Position numbers and translations under genes: made by a program. The notes beneath the pieces were generated by a model that made no database searches, was not told where the DNA came from, and saw nothing but the letters and a program-made list of their open reading frames with translations. 64,000 bases of DNA from Myroides odoratus DSM 2801. Lineage in GTDB: Bacteria > Bacteroidota > Bacteroidia > Flavobacteriales > Flavobacteriaceae. The DNA is taken from contig NZ_CM001437.1 of NCBI RefSeq assembly GCF_000243275.1, positions 276,312 through 340,311 on the forward strand, in the 5' to 3' direction. This document shows, in pieces, positions 1 to 8,304 of this stretch (the first letter of the stretch is position 1; every line of letters begins with the position of its first letter).

Positions 1-1754
1 TGCCCGTTGAACTCTACGGTCAATCCTAAATATTTACGCTGTATTTTCTGAATACTTCCCTGATCTTTAATCAATTGCCCTTTCGTGGCTGTCAAGTACT
101 CATTGGTTTCTATATTCTCTTGATCTTGAATACGATAATCTAATCCTCCTACTAATTTAAAGGATAGGTTCTCCAAAGGATTGTACTTGAATTGTTGTGA
201 AGTTGTAAATCGATTCACTGTAATGTTGTTGTCTTGTAATCGCTCCGCATTATTCACAAACTCTTTCATCACGGCAAATTCCTCATCCGTCAATTCATTT
301 AGGCGATTTTTAAAACCTGGTCCTGTTATTTTAGAAGCTCCATCTTCCGCAAACCACAATCCCGTATACCCCCCTTGGTTTCCGTTTCGGTTTCGTTTAT
401 AGGCATTGTGAACATACATGAATGAACTCTCATAGGTTACATCTTCTGAAAGCTTAGCATGAAATCCCGAGCTTAAATCAAATTTTTGATTTTCATTTTG
501 CTTGTGTATTTGTACTCCTGATGAGTTTTGGTAGCTTGTTGAGAAATTATAACCAAAACCACTATCTGATTCTCCATTGAGGTTTAAGCGATATTTTTGA
601 TAAAATCCATTTTCAAACAACAAGTCTTTTGTGCGATCAAAGTACAAGAAATCTGTCGTTGGTGTTTCCACTCCCATTTCTGTAAATACATTGACATAAG
701 TTCCTGGCATTCCTCTCTTTTTGGTAAAGATTTGGATTACCCCATTGGCTGCATCAGATCCGTATAGCGTTGTGGCTGCTCCTCCATTGATAAACTCAAT
801 CTTTTCGATGTTATCCATGGGAATATCTGCAATCGAACTCATCGAAGCTCCTTGTGCACTTCCACCAAGAGAAGCACGGGTATTGTTATTATCCAAGCGT
901 ACTCCATCCACATAAATAATGGGCGTACTACTTAAAAAAGCCGAATTCACACCACGAGAGCGAATCAACGAAGTAGATCCCGCTTGCCCTCCTGTTAGGT
1001 TGATTTGTGCATTGGGAAGTTTCGTTGCTAATAATTGATCTACTCGTTGTGCTGGGATTTTTTCTAACTCACTCGCTTTGATCACGGTTACATTATTGGC
1101 TAAACGCTTTTTCTGTACATCAGCTCCTTGTCCCGTCACAACAATCTCACTTAACATTTGATTGTCTTCTTCCAACTTCACTAAAATATTCAGGTTGTTT
1201 TTCGAAAAGCTCAAATCTTTGGTTTTATACCCCATAAAGGAGAAAGAAAGCGTAATGGGCGCTTTGGTTACTGTCAGCGTAAACTGTCCATCTAGATCGG
1301 TTACTGCAATGAATTCATTGTCTTTATCGCGTACATTGGCGCCAATAATAGGCAGTCCATCTTGATCAACTACTTTTCCTTTGAATTCAAGAATGCGCTC
1401 TTGTACTTGTGTATTGGGTTTCACAAGAATCTGATTGCCTTGGGCCTGAAAGGATACATTGGCCTTAGCAGCAATATGGTGAAGTAACGTTTCTAACGAA
1501 TCGTATTCTGTTGTAAATTCATAGCTTTTACTGACCGGAATATCGGCAGCAATATAGACAAAGTGTTGCTGGGTTTGCGCTTCTACTTGTTCAAATACTT
1601 GTTTGAGTGTTGCTTGATTTTGGGTTAATTTTAATTTAGACGTTTTCTTTACTTGCCCCTGTAATTGCTCGTTTGGGACGGCAGATAAAGAGGAGGCTTG
1701 TGTTGCTATACTAGCTAAAGTTAAGGTGGCTAGCAAGACGCTTTTTTTCATCAT
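1..1754 (-). CDS. SusC/RagA-type TonB-dependent outer-membrane receptor (3' part outside window)
   Basis: This is an outer-membrane receptor that imports an unknown ligand using TonB energy; only about 584 N-terminal residues are visible, because no stop occurs before the window edge. The start ATG ATG AAA AAA at 1754 begins a signal peptide. An STN domain follows (about residues 40-110, the part that touches FecR). Next comes a carboxypeptidase-like domain (about 125-205, with GKVVDQDGLPIIGANV) ending in EIVVTG, then a plug with SRGVNSA and IIYVDGVRL, typical of SusC proteins. It begins 8 bp after the ECF sigma gene, so the three genes form one signalling operon. The STN domain suggests that the receptor controls its own transcription through FecR and the sigma factor. 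A SusD partner would lie outside the window. Confidence 0.93.
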   Translation of the reverse strand, partial: MMKKSVLLATLTLASIATQASSLSAVPNEQLQGQVKKTSKLKLTQNQATLKQVFEQVEAQTQQHFVYIAADIPVSKSYEFTTEYDSLETLLHHIAAKANVSFQAQGNQILVKPNTQVQERILEFKGKVVDQDGLPIIGANVRDKDNEFIAVTDLDGQFTLTVTKAPITLSFSFMGYKTKDLSFSKNNLNILVKLEEDNQMLSEIVVTGQGADVQKKRLANNVTVIKASELEKIPAQRVDQLLATKLPNAQINLTGGQAGSTSLIRSRGVNSAFLSSTPIIYVDGVRLDNNNTRASLGGSAQGASMSSIADIPMDNIEKIEFINGGAATTLYGSDAANGVIQIFTKKRGMPGTYVNVFTEMGVETPTTDFLYFDRTKDLLFENGFYQKYRLNLNGESDSGFGYNFSTSYQNSSGVQIHKQNENQKFDLSSGFHAKLSEDVTYESSFMYVHNAYKRNRNGNQGGYTGLWFAEDGASKITGPGFKNRLNELTDEEFAVMKEFVNNAERLQDNNITVNRFTTSQQFKYNPLENLSFKLVGGLDYRIQDQENIETNEYLTATKGQLIKDQGSIQKIQRKYLGLTVEFNG

Positions 1755-1762
1755 GGTGTAGG

Positions 1763-2359
1763 TTATTTAGTTTTATTTGTTTGGGTTAGTGCTAGGGCGA
1801 TCGTCTTCAAAGCAATGTGCATGTGACTTTCAATTGTCTTAACAGATAGATCTAAAATGTCTGCAATCTGTTGGTATTTCAATCCGTCAATTCGACTCAT
1901 CTCAAAAATGCGTCTTGATTTCGGCGGAATCTTATCAATAATATGCAAGAGTGCTTGTCGCAAGTCGGCCTCTTGTTCAGACTGTATGATATCGTCTTCA
2001 ATCGTGGAGACATAATGCTTGTGTTCTACGGTTTCAAATTCCAAGTCTAGCATTGTTTTTCTGGTGATTTTCTTCTGTTGAAACAGCATATTCTTGGTCA
2101 TCGTAAAAACATAAACCTTGGGATTTTCAATCTTACTTAACTCTTCTTTCTTCTGCCAGATATAGTAAAAAACATCCGATACTTTTTCTTCAACGAGGTA
2201 CAAGTCCTTTTCATAACTCAAGGCAAAACGACATAAATACTGGTAATACTTGACATAAAACCGTTCAAAAGCGAGTCTATTTCCCTGGGCTATTTCTTGA
2301 AACAACACCAGATCATCTTCTGGCTTAGGGCTGCTTTTTTGATAGAGGATATTGGGCAT
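1763..2359 (-). CDS. ECF-type RNA polymerase sigma factor, FecI-like
   Basis: This 198-residue sigma factor would direct RNA polymerase to the receptor operon when released by the FecR protein. Region 2 is at about residues 22-95 (RFYVKYYQYLCRFAL, then VSDVFYYIWQKKEEL). Region 4 is at about 130-190 (LLHIIDKIPPKSRRIFEMSRIDGL, then a helix-turn-helix with QQIADILDLSVKTIESHM). Its start overlaps the end of the fecR-like gene by 35 bp, and its stop lies 8 bp before the receptor start, so translation is probably coupled. Having the anti-sigma gene first is the reverse of the usual sigma-antisigma order. Confidence 0.93.
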   Translation of the reverse strand: MPNILYQKSSPKPEDDLVLFQEIAQGNRLAFERFYVKYYQYLCRFALSYEKDLYLVEEKVSDVFYYIWQKKEELSKIENPKVYVFTMTKNMLFQQKKITRKTMLDLEFETVEHKHYVSTIEDDIIQSEQEADLRQALLHIIDKIPPKSRRIFEMSRIDGLKYQQIADILDLSVKTIESHMHIALKTIALALTQTNKTK

Positions 2360-3299
2360 AAGGTTCGATTAAATAGTTGGTATTGTTTAAGGTGATGGTA
2401 CAGTTAGCCACAAAAGCGAGTGCTTGTATGAATTCATCTAGAGTTACTTGATCAAATACGCCTGTGATTCGCTTTTGTGCAAAAACAGGATCTTGAATCA
2501 CAAAAGTGACCCCGTAAAATTGATTGATTTGAGTTAAAGCTTGTGCTAAAGGGGTATTGTCAAAGATGAGCTTTTCATTGCGCCAGCTCATTTGTTGTTC
2601 TGCGTTGGTTTTGAATCGCTTGACTTCTCCTAAGCTTGTATTCCACACGAGTTGCTCATTGGGTTTGAGGTATAGTTGTTCGCCGTTGCCTAATTTGGCC
2701 AATACTTTTCCTGAAAGCAAGGCTACTCGTTTTTCTTGCCCGAGGGTATTGACGCTGAATTGAGTCCCCACTACTTCAATTTCTAAATCTTCGTGTTTGA
2801 CGAGGAATTTCTTGTTTACATTTTTGACTACATCAAAAAAGGCTTCCCCTTCTAGCCAAGCTAAACGCATAGAGTCATTTTGCGTGTATTGCAAACGCGC
2901 TTGTCCATTAAGCACAACAACGCTCCCATCTTCTAAGGTGACTTGTTTACGCACCCCTGGTAAATTAGTGTAGATACGGTATTCAGAATGCGCTGGATTC
3001 ACAGTAGGTTGAACCAGCAAATACGTCATCATAAAACTACCAATCAGCACCAAAATCGTACAGGCCACTCGGATATACCAAGTGTTCACCTGTTTTTTTC
3101 TTTTTGATTGCTGTTTGGCTTCTTGCCAAATTTCACCATTGGTCGGATAAGCTTTCCACAACAAACAGTACGTTTCATAGGTGCTCTTTAGCTCTTCATC
3201 AAAAAGCAAATCTATTTCAAAGGTAATTCGTTCTTCTTCAGTATATTCTCTAGTGAGATACTGAATACATCGGCGCTTATTTAATTCTTGTTCACTCAA
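2325..3299 (-). CDS. FecR-family anti-sigma factor
   Basis: This inner-membrane anti-sigma protein of 324 residues would hold the ECF sigma factor through its N-terminal cytoplasmic part and read the receptor's STN domain with its periplasmic part. One membrane helix lies at about residues 76-96 (TILVLIGSFMMTYLLV). The FecR domain follows (about 110-215, with RKQVTLEDGSVVVLNGQARL and GEAFFDV). A C-terminal STN-like domain (DUF4974 type) is at about 240-320 (NTPLAQALTQINQFYGV). The start codon is TTG; an in-frame TGA lies four codons upstream and no earlier ATG is available. It is the first gene of the operon and overlaps the sigma gene by 35 bp. Confidence 0.92.
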   Translation of the reverse strand: MSEQELNKRRCIQYLTREYTEEERITFEIDLLFDEELKSTYETYCLLWKAYPTNGEIWQEAKQQSKRKKQVNTWYIRVACTILVLIGSFMMTYLLVQPTVNPAHSEYRIYTNLPGVRKQVTLEDGSVVVLNGQARLQYTQNDSMRLAWLEGEAFFDVVKNVNKKFLVKHEDLEIEVVGTQFSVNTLGQEKRVALLSGKVLAKLGNGEQLYLKPNEQLVWNTSLGEVKRFKTNAEQQMSWRNEKLIFDNTPLAQALTQINQFYGVTFVIQDPVFAQKRITGVFDQVTLDEFIQALAFVANCTITLNNTNYLIEPYAQYPLSKKQP

Positions 3300-3623
3300 A
3301 ACTAATCAGAAGTTTGGTTTAGTAAAGGAGTGAAATAATTGATTTTACACCTAGAATTTAAGGTTATTGAATTGTTAGGGAATCATTACGATTATTTGGA
3401 TAATGAAAAGGTAGATGAAGGTAGAATGAACATAGGATGAACCCAGTATTAAAAAAAGAATATACAAGGTAAATGGCGCCTTTTTCATCTCTTTAAGTAC
3501 GGAAAGAAGAAGTGTACGTTTAAAAATAAGGCGTCATTTTTTAAAGTTTTAAAAACGAAATTTGGAAGAATTGCCTGTACATATTCCTGCGAAAATGCCC
3601 CTTAACTTTACAGCATATCGAAA
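3300..3623. other. Intergenic region upstream of fecR-like gene
   Basis: No gene is visible. Two inverted arms (3471-3482 and 3528-3539, AAATGGCGCCTT against AAGGCGTCATTT, one G-U pair) enclose a loop of about 45 bases. They could be the tail of the AraC transcript or an operator. The promoter of the fecR operon must lie here, but I see no clear TAnnTTTG box at a sensible distance from the TTG start. Confidence 0.3.
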
Positions 3624-4496
3624 CTAATTTTTGAAATTATGCTTAAACTTGATGGGCGTTATTCCCGTTTGTTTTTTAAAAAATACCGTTAAGTGATTGG
3701 GTTCTTTAAATCCTAAGAAAATGGAGATCTCATTAACTGTTATGTTCTTATAGAGTAGGCATCGCTTGATTTCCATTACAATTCGCTCACAAATCCAATC
3801 ATAAGGCGTTCTGTTTTCTACATGTTTAAAAGCATATTGGATGGTTCTAACATTTAAGTTGAGCTCAGCAGCATAGTCTTTTACGCTCATGCTCTTGTCC
3901 AATTTTTTATTCACTAAGGCTTTAAAAGTAGATACAATGTATCTTTCATTGCAGATTGTCAGTTTTTCTAACTCCGTCTGGTCGATGCATTCTTCAAGAA
4001 GCAACAGAATATTAAAGAGGTAATTATTGAGTACTTGTCGCTTCTTTAAATAATTCTTTTTATCTAACTCACTTCGAATCAAATCAAACAGTATCACTAA
4101 TTCATCGAAATGTTCGCTCACATCCAAAAGTGCCAAGCGCTCCGCTAACGTAAAAAGATTTGTGCTATAAAAAAATTGAAAATGAAGTTCATCAATACAG
4201 AAAAAATCTTCCGTAAATATGAGCACTTTAGCCTCATAGTCTACGGGTTTGACAAATTGCCCCATCTGATTTTTGGCGATTACTAACGCATGTTTTGCCC
4301 GAATTGCTATGGGATTAAAATCAACCGTATAGGTTCCCGCTCCTTGTACATACAATTGAATACAAAAGAAGTTTAATTTATGCGGACTAAAAATAGCAGC
4401 TGTTCGCTCTTCTATTAATTCATGAAGATTCCTACAATTAATATATAAACTAGTATTCGCACTATGGTGAAATTCTTCTACTATTAATTTATCCAT
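3624..4496 (-). CDS. AraC-family transcriptional regulator
   Basis: This is a DNA-binding regulator with a ligand-sensing N-terminal half and a C-terminal double helix-turn-helix. The C-terminal part (last about 90 residues) reads SVKDYAAELNLNVRTIQYAFKHV for the first helix pair and NEISIFLGFKEPNHLTVFFKKQTG for the second, the AraC/XylS pattern. I start at MDKLIVEEFH; an in-frame ATG at 4562 would add 22 residues of unremarkable sequence (MNSASSAACF...) and remains possible. It is transcribed away from the META-domain lipoprotein gene, with about 240-330 bp between them, so it may regulate that gene or itself. The target is unknown. Confidence 0.85.
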   Translation of the reverse strand: MDKLIVEEFHHSANTSLYINCRNLHELIEERTAAIFSPHKLNFFCIQLYVQGAGTYTVDFNPIAIRAKHALVIAKNQMGQFVKPVDYEAKVLIFTEDFFCIDELHFQFFYSTNLFTLAERLALLDVSEHFDELVILFDLIRSELDKKNYLKKRQVLNNYLFNILLLLEECIDQTELEKLTICNERYIVSTFKALVNKKLDKSMSVKDYAAELNLNVRTIQYAFKHVENRTPYDWICERIVMEIKRCLLYKNITVNEISIFLGFKEPNHLTVFFKKQTGITPIKFKHNFKN

Positions 4497-4581
4497 ACTC
4501 AAAACCTCTAATTGTCTCTTACCTAATCTATTAAAACAAGCAGCTGATGAAGCGCTATTCATCCATTCGGATTATAAATTA

Positions 4582-4609
4582 CAAAACTACAACAATCACA
4601 CACAAACAA
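4582..4609 (-). promoter_or_regulatory. Candidate Bacteroidota promoter of the AraC gene
   Basis: On the minus strand TAGTTTTG (4589-4582) fits the -7 consensus TAnnTTTG, with TTG at 4609-4607 17 bases upstream. Transcription would begin near 4576, leaving a 14-base leader to the ATG at 4562 or about 80 bases to 4496. Confidence 0.4.
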
Positions 4610-4732
4610 TAGTAATAATACAAAACAATTAGCATAATAAAAAGAATAGTATAACAAAATTTTAAATATAGACAGAAAAACCCTCCCTACCCTCATTTAT
4701 AATATGTAATAAAAATTCGCATATATACATTG

Positions 4733-4761
4733 TTTGGCTAGGTGTTTTTTTATGAATTTTG
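4733..4761 (+). promoter_or_regulatory. Candidate promoter of the META-domain lipoprotein gene
   Basis: TTTG at 4733-4736 is followed after 17 bases by GAATTTTG (4754-4761), one base off the TAnnTTTG box. Start of transcription would be near 4767, 37-58 bases before the two possible start codons. Confidence 0.35.
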
Positions 4762-4824
4762 CAGTCAAAATAACACATATAATTCTTAAATAATCTCGAT
4801 TATATGTACATTAGTAAAAAAAAT

Positions 4825-5280
4825 ATGAAAAAAATCACTTTAATCGTTGCATTAGCAATCACTACTGTGTCTTGTACCAGTAAAAAAGAAACAGCTACAC
4901 CACAAGATCAAACAGCTACCGAACAAGTTGCTGCTACCCATACTGCACTTGTAGGAACGGTGTGGAAATTAACGGAAATAAACAACCAGGCTATCACGTT
5001 AGATAAAGATTTTCCTAAGGAGCCTCAAATGACGTTTAATCCAGATCACAGTGTAAATGGAAATTTGGGATGTAATGGTTTTGGAGCGAGCTATGAGAGT
5101 AAGGATAACACACTTACTATTAGCCAAATAGCTTCTACACAAATGGCATGTCCAAACCTTGAAATCGAACAAAAGTTTATTGAAGTACTAACCAATAGTA
5201 CCTCTTTTGAAATTAAAGCAACTACTTTACTACTTAAAAATGCAAAGGGTGAAGTACTTGCAACACTAAAGGCAGAATAA
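4825..5280 (+). CDS. META-domain (HslJ-like) lipoprotein
   Basis: This small lipoprotein has one META domain. The start at 4825 gives MKKITLIVALAITTVSC, a lipoprotein signal with the lipid-bearing cysteine at residue 17; an ATG at 4804 would add seven residues. The META domain (about residues 45-150) shows GTVWKLTEINNQAI, then VNGNLGCNGFGASY and IASTQMACP, the hallmark of HslJ-type proteins, which in enterobacteria are linked to heat shock and novobiocin resistance. The substrate is unknown. The gene stands alone between an AraC regulator transcribed the other way and a good terminator. Confidence 0.88.
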   Translation: MKKITLIVALAITTVSCTSKKETATPQDQTATEQVAATHTALVGTVWKLTEINNQAITLDKDFPKEPQMTFNPDHSVNGNLGCNGFGASYESKDNTLTISQIASTQMACPNLEIEQKFIEVLTNSTSFEIKATTLLLKNAKGEVLATLKAE

Positions 5281-5314
5281 TTTTTCTCGCTTTTACTGGA
5301 ATACTAAAGAGACT

Positions 5315-5357
5315 GGGTGATTTTTCTGTGAATACAAAAAATCACCCTTCTTTTTTC
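5315..5357 (+). terminator. Rho-independent terminator of the META-domain gene
   Basis: The 11-base stem GGGTGATTTTT (5315-5325) pairs with AAAAATCACCC (5337-5347), followed by TTCTTTTTT. It lies 35 bp after the stop codon. Confidence 0.8.
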
Positions 5358-5411
5358 ACAATCCACACACAGCGTTTTCTTTCCTATACCTATCCTTAAC
5401 ATCCCTTAGGA

Positions 5412-5490
5412 ATGCAAAAAGCACTCTTTAAAAAAAGAGCGCCTTTTGAGCTACTTGTTTGCTGTTTGATTGTATAGCTAACAGCAGGAA
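5412..5490. repeat. Dispersed non-coding repeat, copy X (hairpin plus CAGCAGG tail)
   Basis: A hairpin (AAGCACTCTTT / AAAGAGCGCCTT, with G-U pairs, around an A-run) is followed by GAGCTA, CTGTTTG and AACAGCAGG. A similar arrangement occurs at 35428-35510. The two copies agree in the order of blocks, not only in the hairpin, so this is more than a chance terminator. Its role is unknown. Confidence 0.4.
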
Positions 5491-5816
5491 TAAAAATAAT
5501 TGTTTGTTGTTTTCTTTTTTGATGCTATAGAGCTCTTTCGTTTCTAAATTTTTTCTACTACTGAAAACGAAATTTCACTAGTAGTAGTCCCCACTATTTA
5601 TCTAGTACCGAATGTGACTTTATTCTTTCTAAAAAGGATTCAAACAAGTAAATGAATAATTTATTTACTTGTTCTCACTAACAAAGATAATTAGGTCTTT
5701 TATTATTTTTCTTATATATCCACGAATAAAAGGTATAAAACAATACTATAAATCGTTGAGTAACGATTTGAATCTCCTCTAATTAACGGATGCACATCAC
5801 TCCATCAAAATTAAAA
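5491..5816. other. Intergenic region with two hairpins
   Basis: CTACTACT ... AGTAGTAG (near 5557-5588) and the longer AACAAGTAAAT ... ATTTACTTGTT (5644-5674) are inverted repeats with short loops. No gene is visible. They lie downstream of the minus-strand gene ending at 5817 and may stabilise or end its transcript, although neither has a clear T-run. Confidence 0.4.
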
Positions 5817-8120
5817 TCAGGGTTGTGTTTCTAACGCTTCCAATCGTCTCGTTAATTCTTTATTTTCTTCCGAGAGTTCTTGAATGGCTTTAATCATGGG
5901 GGCTATTAACTCACTGTATCGCAGGAGTAAGAGTTGCTCAGAGCTTCCTTCAGATTCGATGAGTGCAGCATGGGTATACCCCATTGTGTCTAAAGTTCCT
6001 TGTATCTCTTGTGCGATGACTCCCCATTCTTTTTTTCCCGTTGTAAGGGTGGATCGGGTATATTCTACAGGTTTTAATTGTTCGATGAAATTCAACCCTA
6101 AATCTAAGGGCTTACTTTCGCGCATGGATCGCGCATCAGCAATACTCGCAAAAGGAACTTGACCATAAATACTGGTAATTTCGTTATTTCCCAAGCGAAT
6201 AACATTGGAACGGTATACTTTAGCCTGACTTCCGATTGCTGTTGTATTGTGTATAATTCCAAAGCCATTTTCTACACCTGACAAATACCCAACTGCGGTA
6301 TTAAACTTCCCAGAAATATTTTGATTCAATGCGTGAAACCCCACCGCAGTATTTTGACTTCCTTCGCTATTTCCACTTAAAGCACTTCGACCTACCGCCA
6401 CATTCTCTCCTCCAATGCGGTTGGAAATCATCGCCTGAAAACCAAGAGCTGCATTGTCATTACCCGTCATATTGGATCTCAACACTTCTGAACCAACAGC
6501 GGTATTGTTTTGCCCTTTGTTGTTTATACTTAAACTATTTGCTCCAACGGCAGTATTATCGTGTCCCGTCACTAGTCCCGCATCATTGTTTCCAGATAAA
6601 GCACCATACCCAATAGCGGTATTCCATCGTCCTATATAACTTCCCTTAGGTGTTCCCTTATACGTATTGACTCCAAAAGAGGTGTTATAGGTACTAATTG
6701 AACTCAATAATCCCGCTCTTATATTGCCTCTTTTAAATACGACATCCTGATTGTCAACTGTCCCCATGAAATCCTGTTCTGCATCAGTATCCGAATTTCC
6801 TCTCGTTCCCCATCCTTGTTGTTCTGAACGAAAAGGTACCCAATGAAGTCCGTCGAAATAATAGTATCCTGCCGAAACAGAAAGTGTCCCTTTCTCTACT
6901 TGTGCGGTATTGTAAATCAATAATCCTTGAGCAGGTGTTTTTATTGTCACTTGATCATCCGTTCCTTTTAGCGCAATTCGAGGAGGTAAAAACCCGCGAT
7001 TTGTGCTTTTCAAATCTAAAACAGCAGACACATCCGGTTGAGCTGTATTGACCCCAATCCTTGCCGTATTGCCTCTATTGATATCTACTCCATAAATACT
7101 ATTTCCGATGTTCAGTTGATTATCTCCTGTTGGGTCACTAGCTACCGTTTGAGCACCAAGAAAAATATTTTGATTTCCCGTAGTTAAATTAAGTCCGGCA
7201 TCGTTTCCTACCGCCACATTAGCATCTCCTTGATTGGCTGCTGATGGCTTTAGTTGATACAAAGCACCTTTTCCTAAAACGGCATTGTAGTTTCCGTGTT
7301 GATTGTTGTACATCGCTTCTGCTCCTACTACAGTATTATAGTTTCCATAATAATTATTAAATCCGGCATAACTACCCAACATGGTATTGTGTCCGCCTGC
7401 GAATCCATTATAATAGGCATTATGCCCCATGGTAGTATTCATTCGGCCATTTCTCGAATTTTGAGCCGCACCATTTCCTACAGCTGTATTCGCATCACCT
7501 GAAGAAAGATTCGATAATGCATTATTACCTATAGCCGTATTATAAGACGTTAGGTTTTGGCTTAAGGTTCCATTTCCTACCGCGGTATTGAATGAACCGG
7601 TTGTATTTTTAGTCAAGGTAGAAAATCCAAGGCCAACATTATATCTCCCTGTTGTTAAAACCATAAGTGCCTCACGTCCAAAAGCTATATTTTCAGATGC
7701 CAGAAACCCCATATTGACTTTATTTCGCTTAAAAACAAGATCCGCATCATCTAGCGTACCTATAAATTGATTACTAGCATTAATACCCCAATTACCTTGT
7801 GTACTCCACGTATTTCCCGTATCTCCAATTCTAACCCATGTCGCACCTGAAAAATAGTAATATCCTGGAGTTACAGCTTCTTGCCCATTCGTTGTTGTTG
7901 CTATATTGTAAATGAACAACCCTGATGCAGGTTTTGCAATGGTTGTAATATCCTTTATTCCTTTTAAGGCAATTCTCGGTGGTAAAAAACCTTTATCAGT
8001 AGCCGTAATGTCCAACGCAGCAGATAAATCTGGCATAGGGGTATTAATCCCGATTTGAGCATAGCTACTAATGAGAAATAGATACGCTAAAAATTGAACT
8101 ATGTATTGTATTTTTCTCAT
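5817..8120 (-). CDS. Secreted head-repeat surface protein with C-terminal S74-type chaperone domain
   Basis: This large exported surface protein of 767 residues resembles bacteriophage tail fibres and trimeric adhesins. A signal peptide ends at SYAQ. A module (about residues 22-100, IGINTPMPDLSAALDI ... GFLPPRIALKG ... GYYYFSGATWV) is repeated at about 355-430. After each copy come stacked repeats of the form NTAVGNGAL or NTAIGNNAL, as in YadA-like heads. The last about 100 residues (ADARSMRESKPL, then EWGVIAQEIQ and a coiled-coil tail) match the intramolecular chaperone of endosialidases (peptidase S74). The usual SDxR self-cleavage serine appears as alanine (IADAR), so the domain may stay attached. 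It is last in a minus-strand row of related surface proteins. An adhesin or appendage role is inferred. Confidence 0.85.
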   Translation of the reverse strand: MRKIQYIVQFLAYLFLISSYAQIGINTPMPDLSAALDITATDKGFLPPRIALKGIKDITTIAKPASGLFIYNIATTTNGQEAVTPGYYYFSGATWVRIGDTGNTWSTQGNWGINASNQFIGTLDDADLVFKRNKVNMGFLASENIAFGREALMVLTTGRYNVGLGFSTLTKNTTGSFNTAVGNGTLSQNLTSYNTAIGNNALSNLSSGDANTAVGNGAAQNSRNGRMNTTMGHNAYYNGFAGGHNTMLGSYAGFNNYYGNYNTVVGAEAMYNNQHGNYNAVLGKGALYQLKPSAANQGDANVAVGNDAGLNLTTGNQNIFLGAQTVASDPTGDNQLNIGNSIYGVDINRGNTARIGVNTAQPDVSAVLDLKSTNRGFLPPRIALKGTDDQVTIKTPAQGLLIYNTAQVEKGTLSVSAGYYYFDGLHWVPFRSEQQGWGTRGNSDTDAEQDFMGTVDNQDVVFKRGNIRAGLLSSISTYNTSFGVNTYKGTPKGSYIGRWNTAIGYGALSGNNDAGLVTGHDNTAVGANSLSINNKGQNNTAVGSEVLRSNMTGNDNAALGFQAMISNRIGGENVAVGRSALSGNSEGSQNTAVGFHALNQNISGKFNTAVGYLSGVENGFGIIHNTTAIGSQAKVYRSNVIRLGNNEITSIYGQVPFASIADARSMRESKPLDLGLNFIEQLKPVEYTRSTLTTGKKEWGVIAQEIQGTLDTMGYTHAALIESEGSSEQLLLLRYSELIAPMIKAIQELSEENKELTRRLEALETQP

Positions 8121-8247
8121 AACTTCTTTTCTACTATTTAGTATGCAAAGTTGATTAAGTCTGTGTCTTTTAGCCTAAAAAAAGATAAAAATAGAAGGTC
8201 ATTTCGTAAAAAAAAACATTTATCTTTTGGCTTTTCGTACCATTAGG

Positions 8248-8280
8248 AGAAGCATCAAACCAAACTGATTTGATGCTTCT
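8248..8280 (-). terminator. Hairpin between two surface-protein genes
   Basis: A 12-base perfect stem (AGAAGCATCAAA 8248-8259 with TTTGATGCTTCT 8269-8280) has a 9-base loop and lies 24 bp after the stop at 8305. It lacks a following T-run, so it could attenuate rather than end transcription. Confidence 0.45.
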
Positions 8281-8304
8281 TGAAAAAGGAAAAAAGGGAA
8301 TGAA

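Noticed and set aside
3297..3304. TAGTTTTG on the minus strand as the promoter box of the fecR-like gene.
   Set aside because: It overlaps the TTG start codon, so transcription from it would begin after the start.
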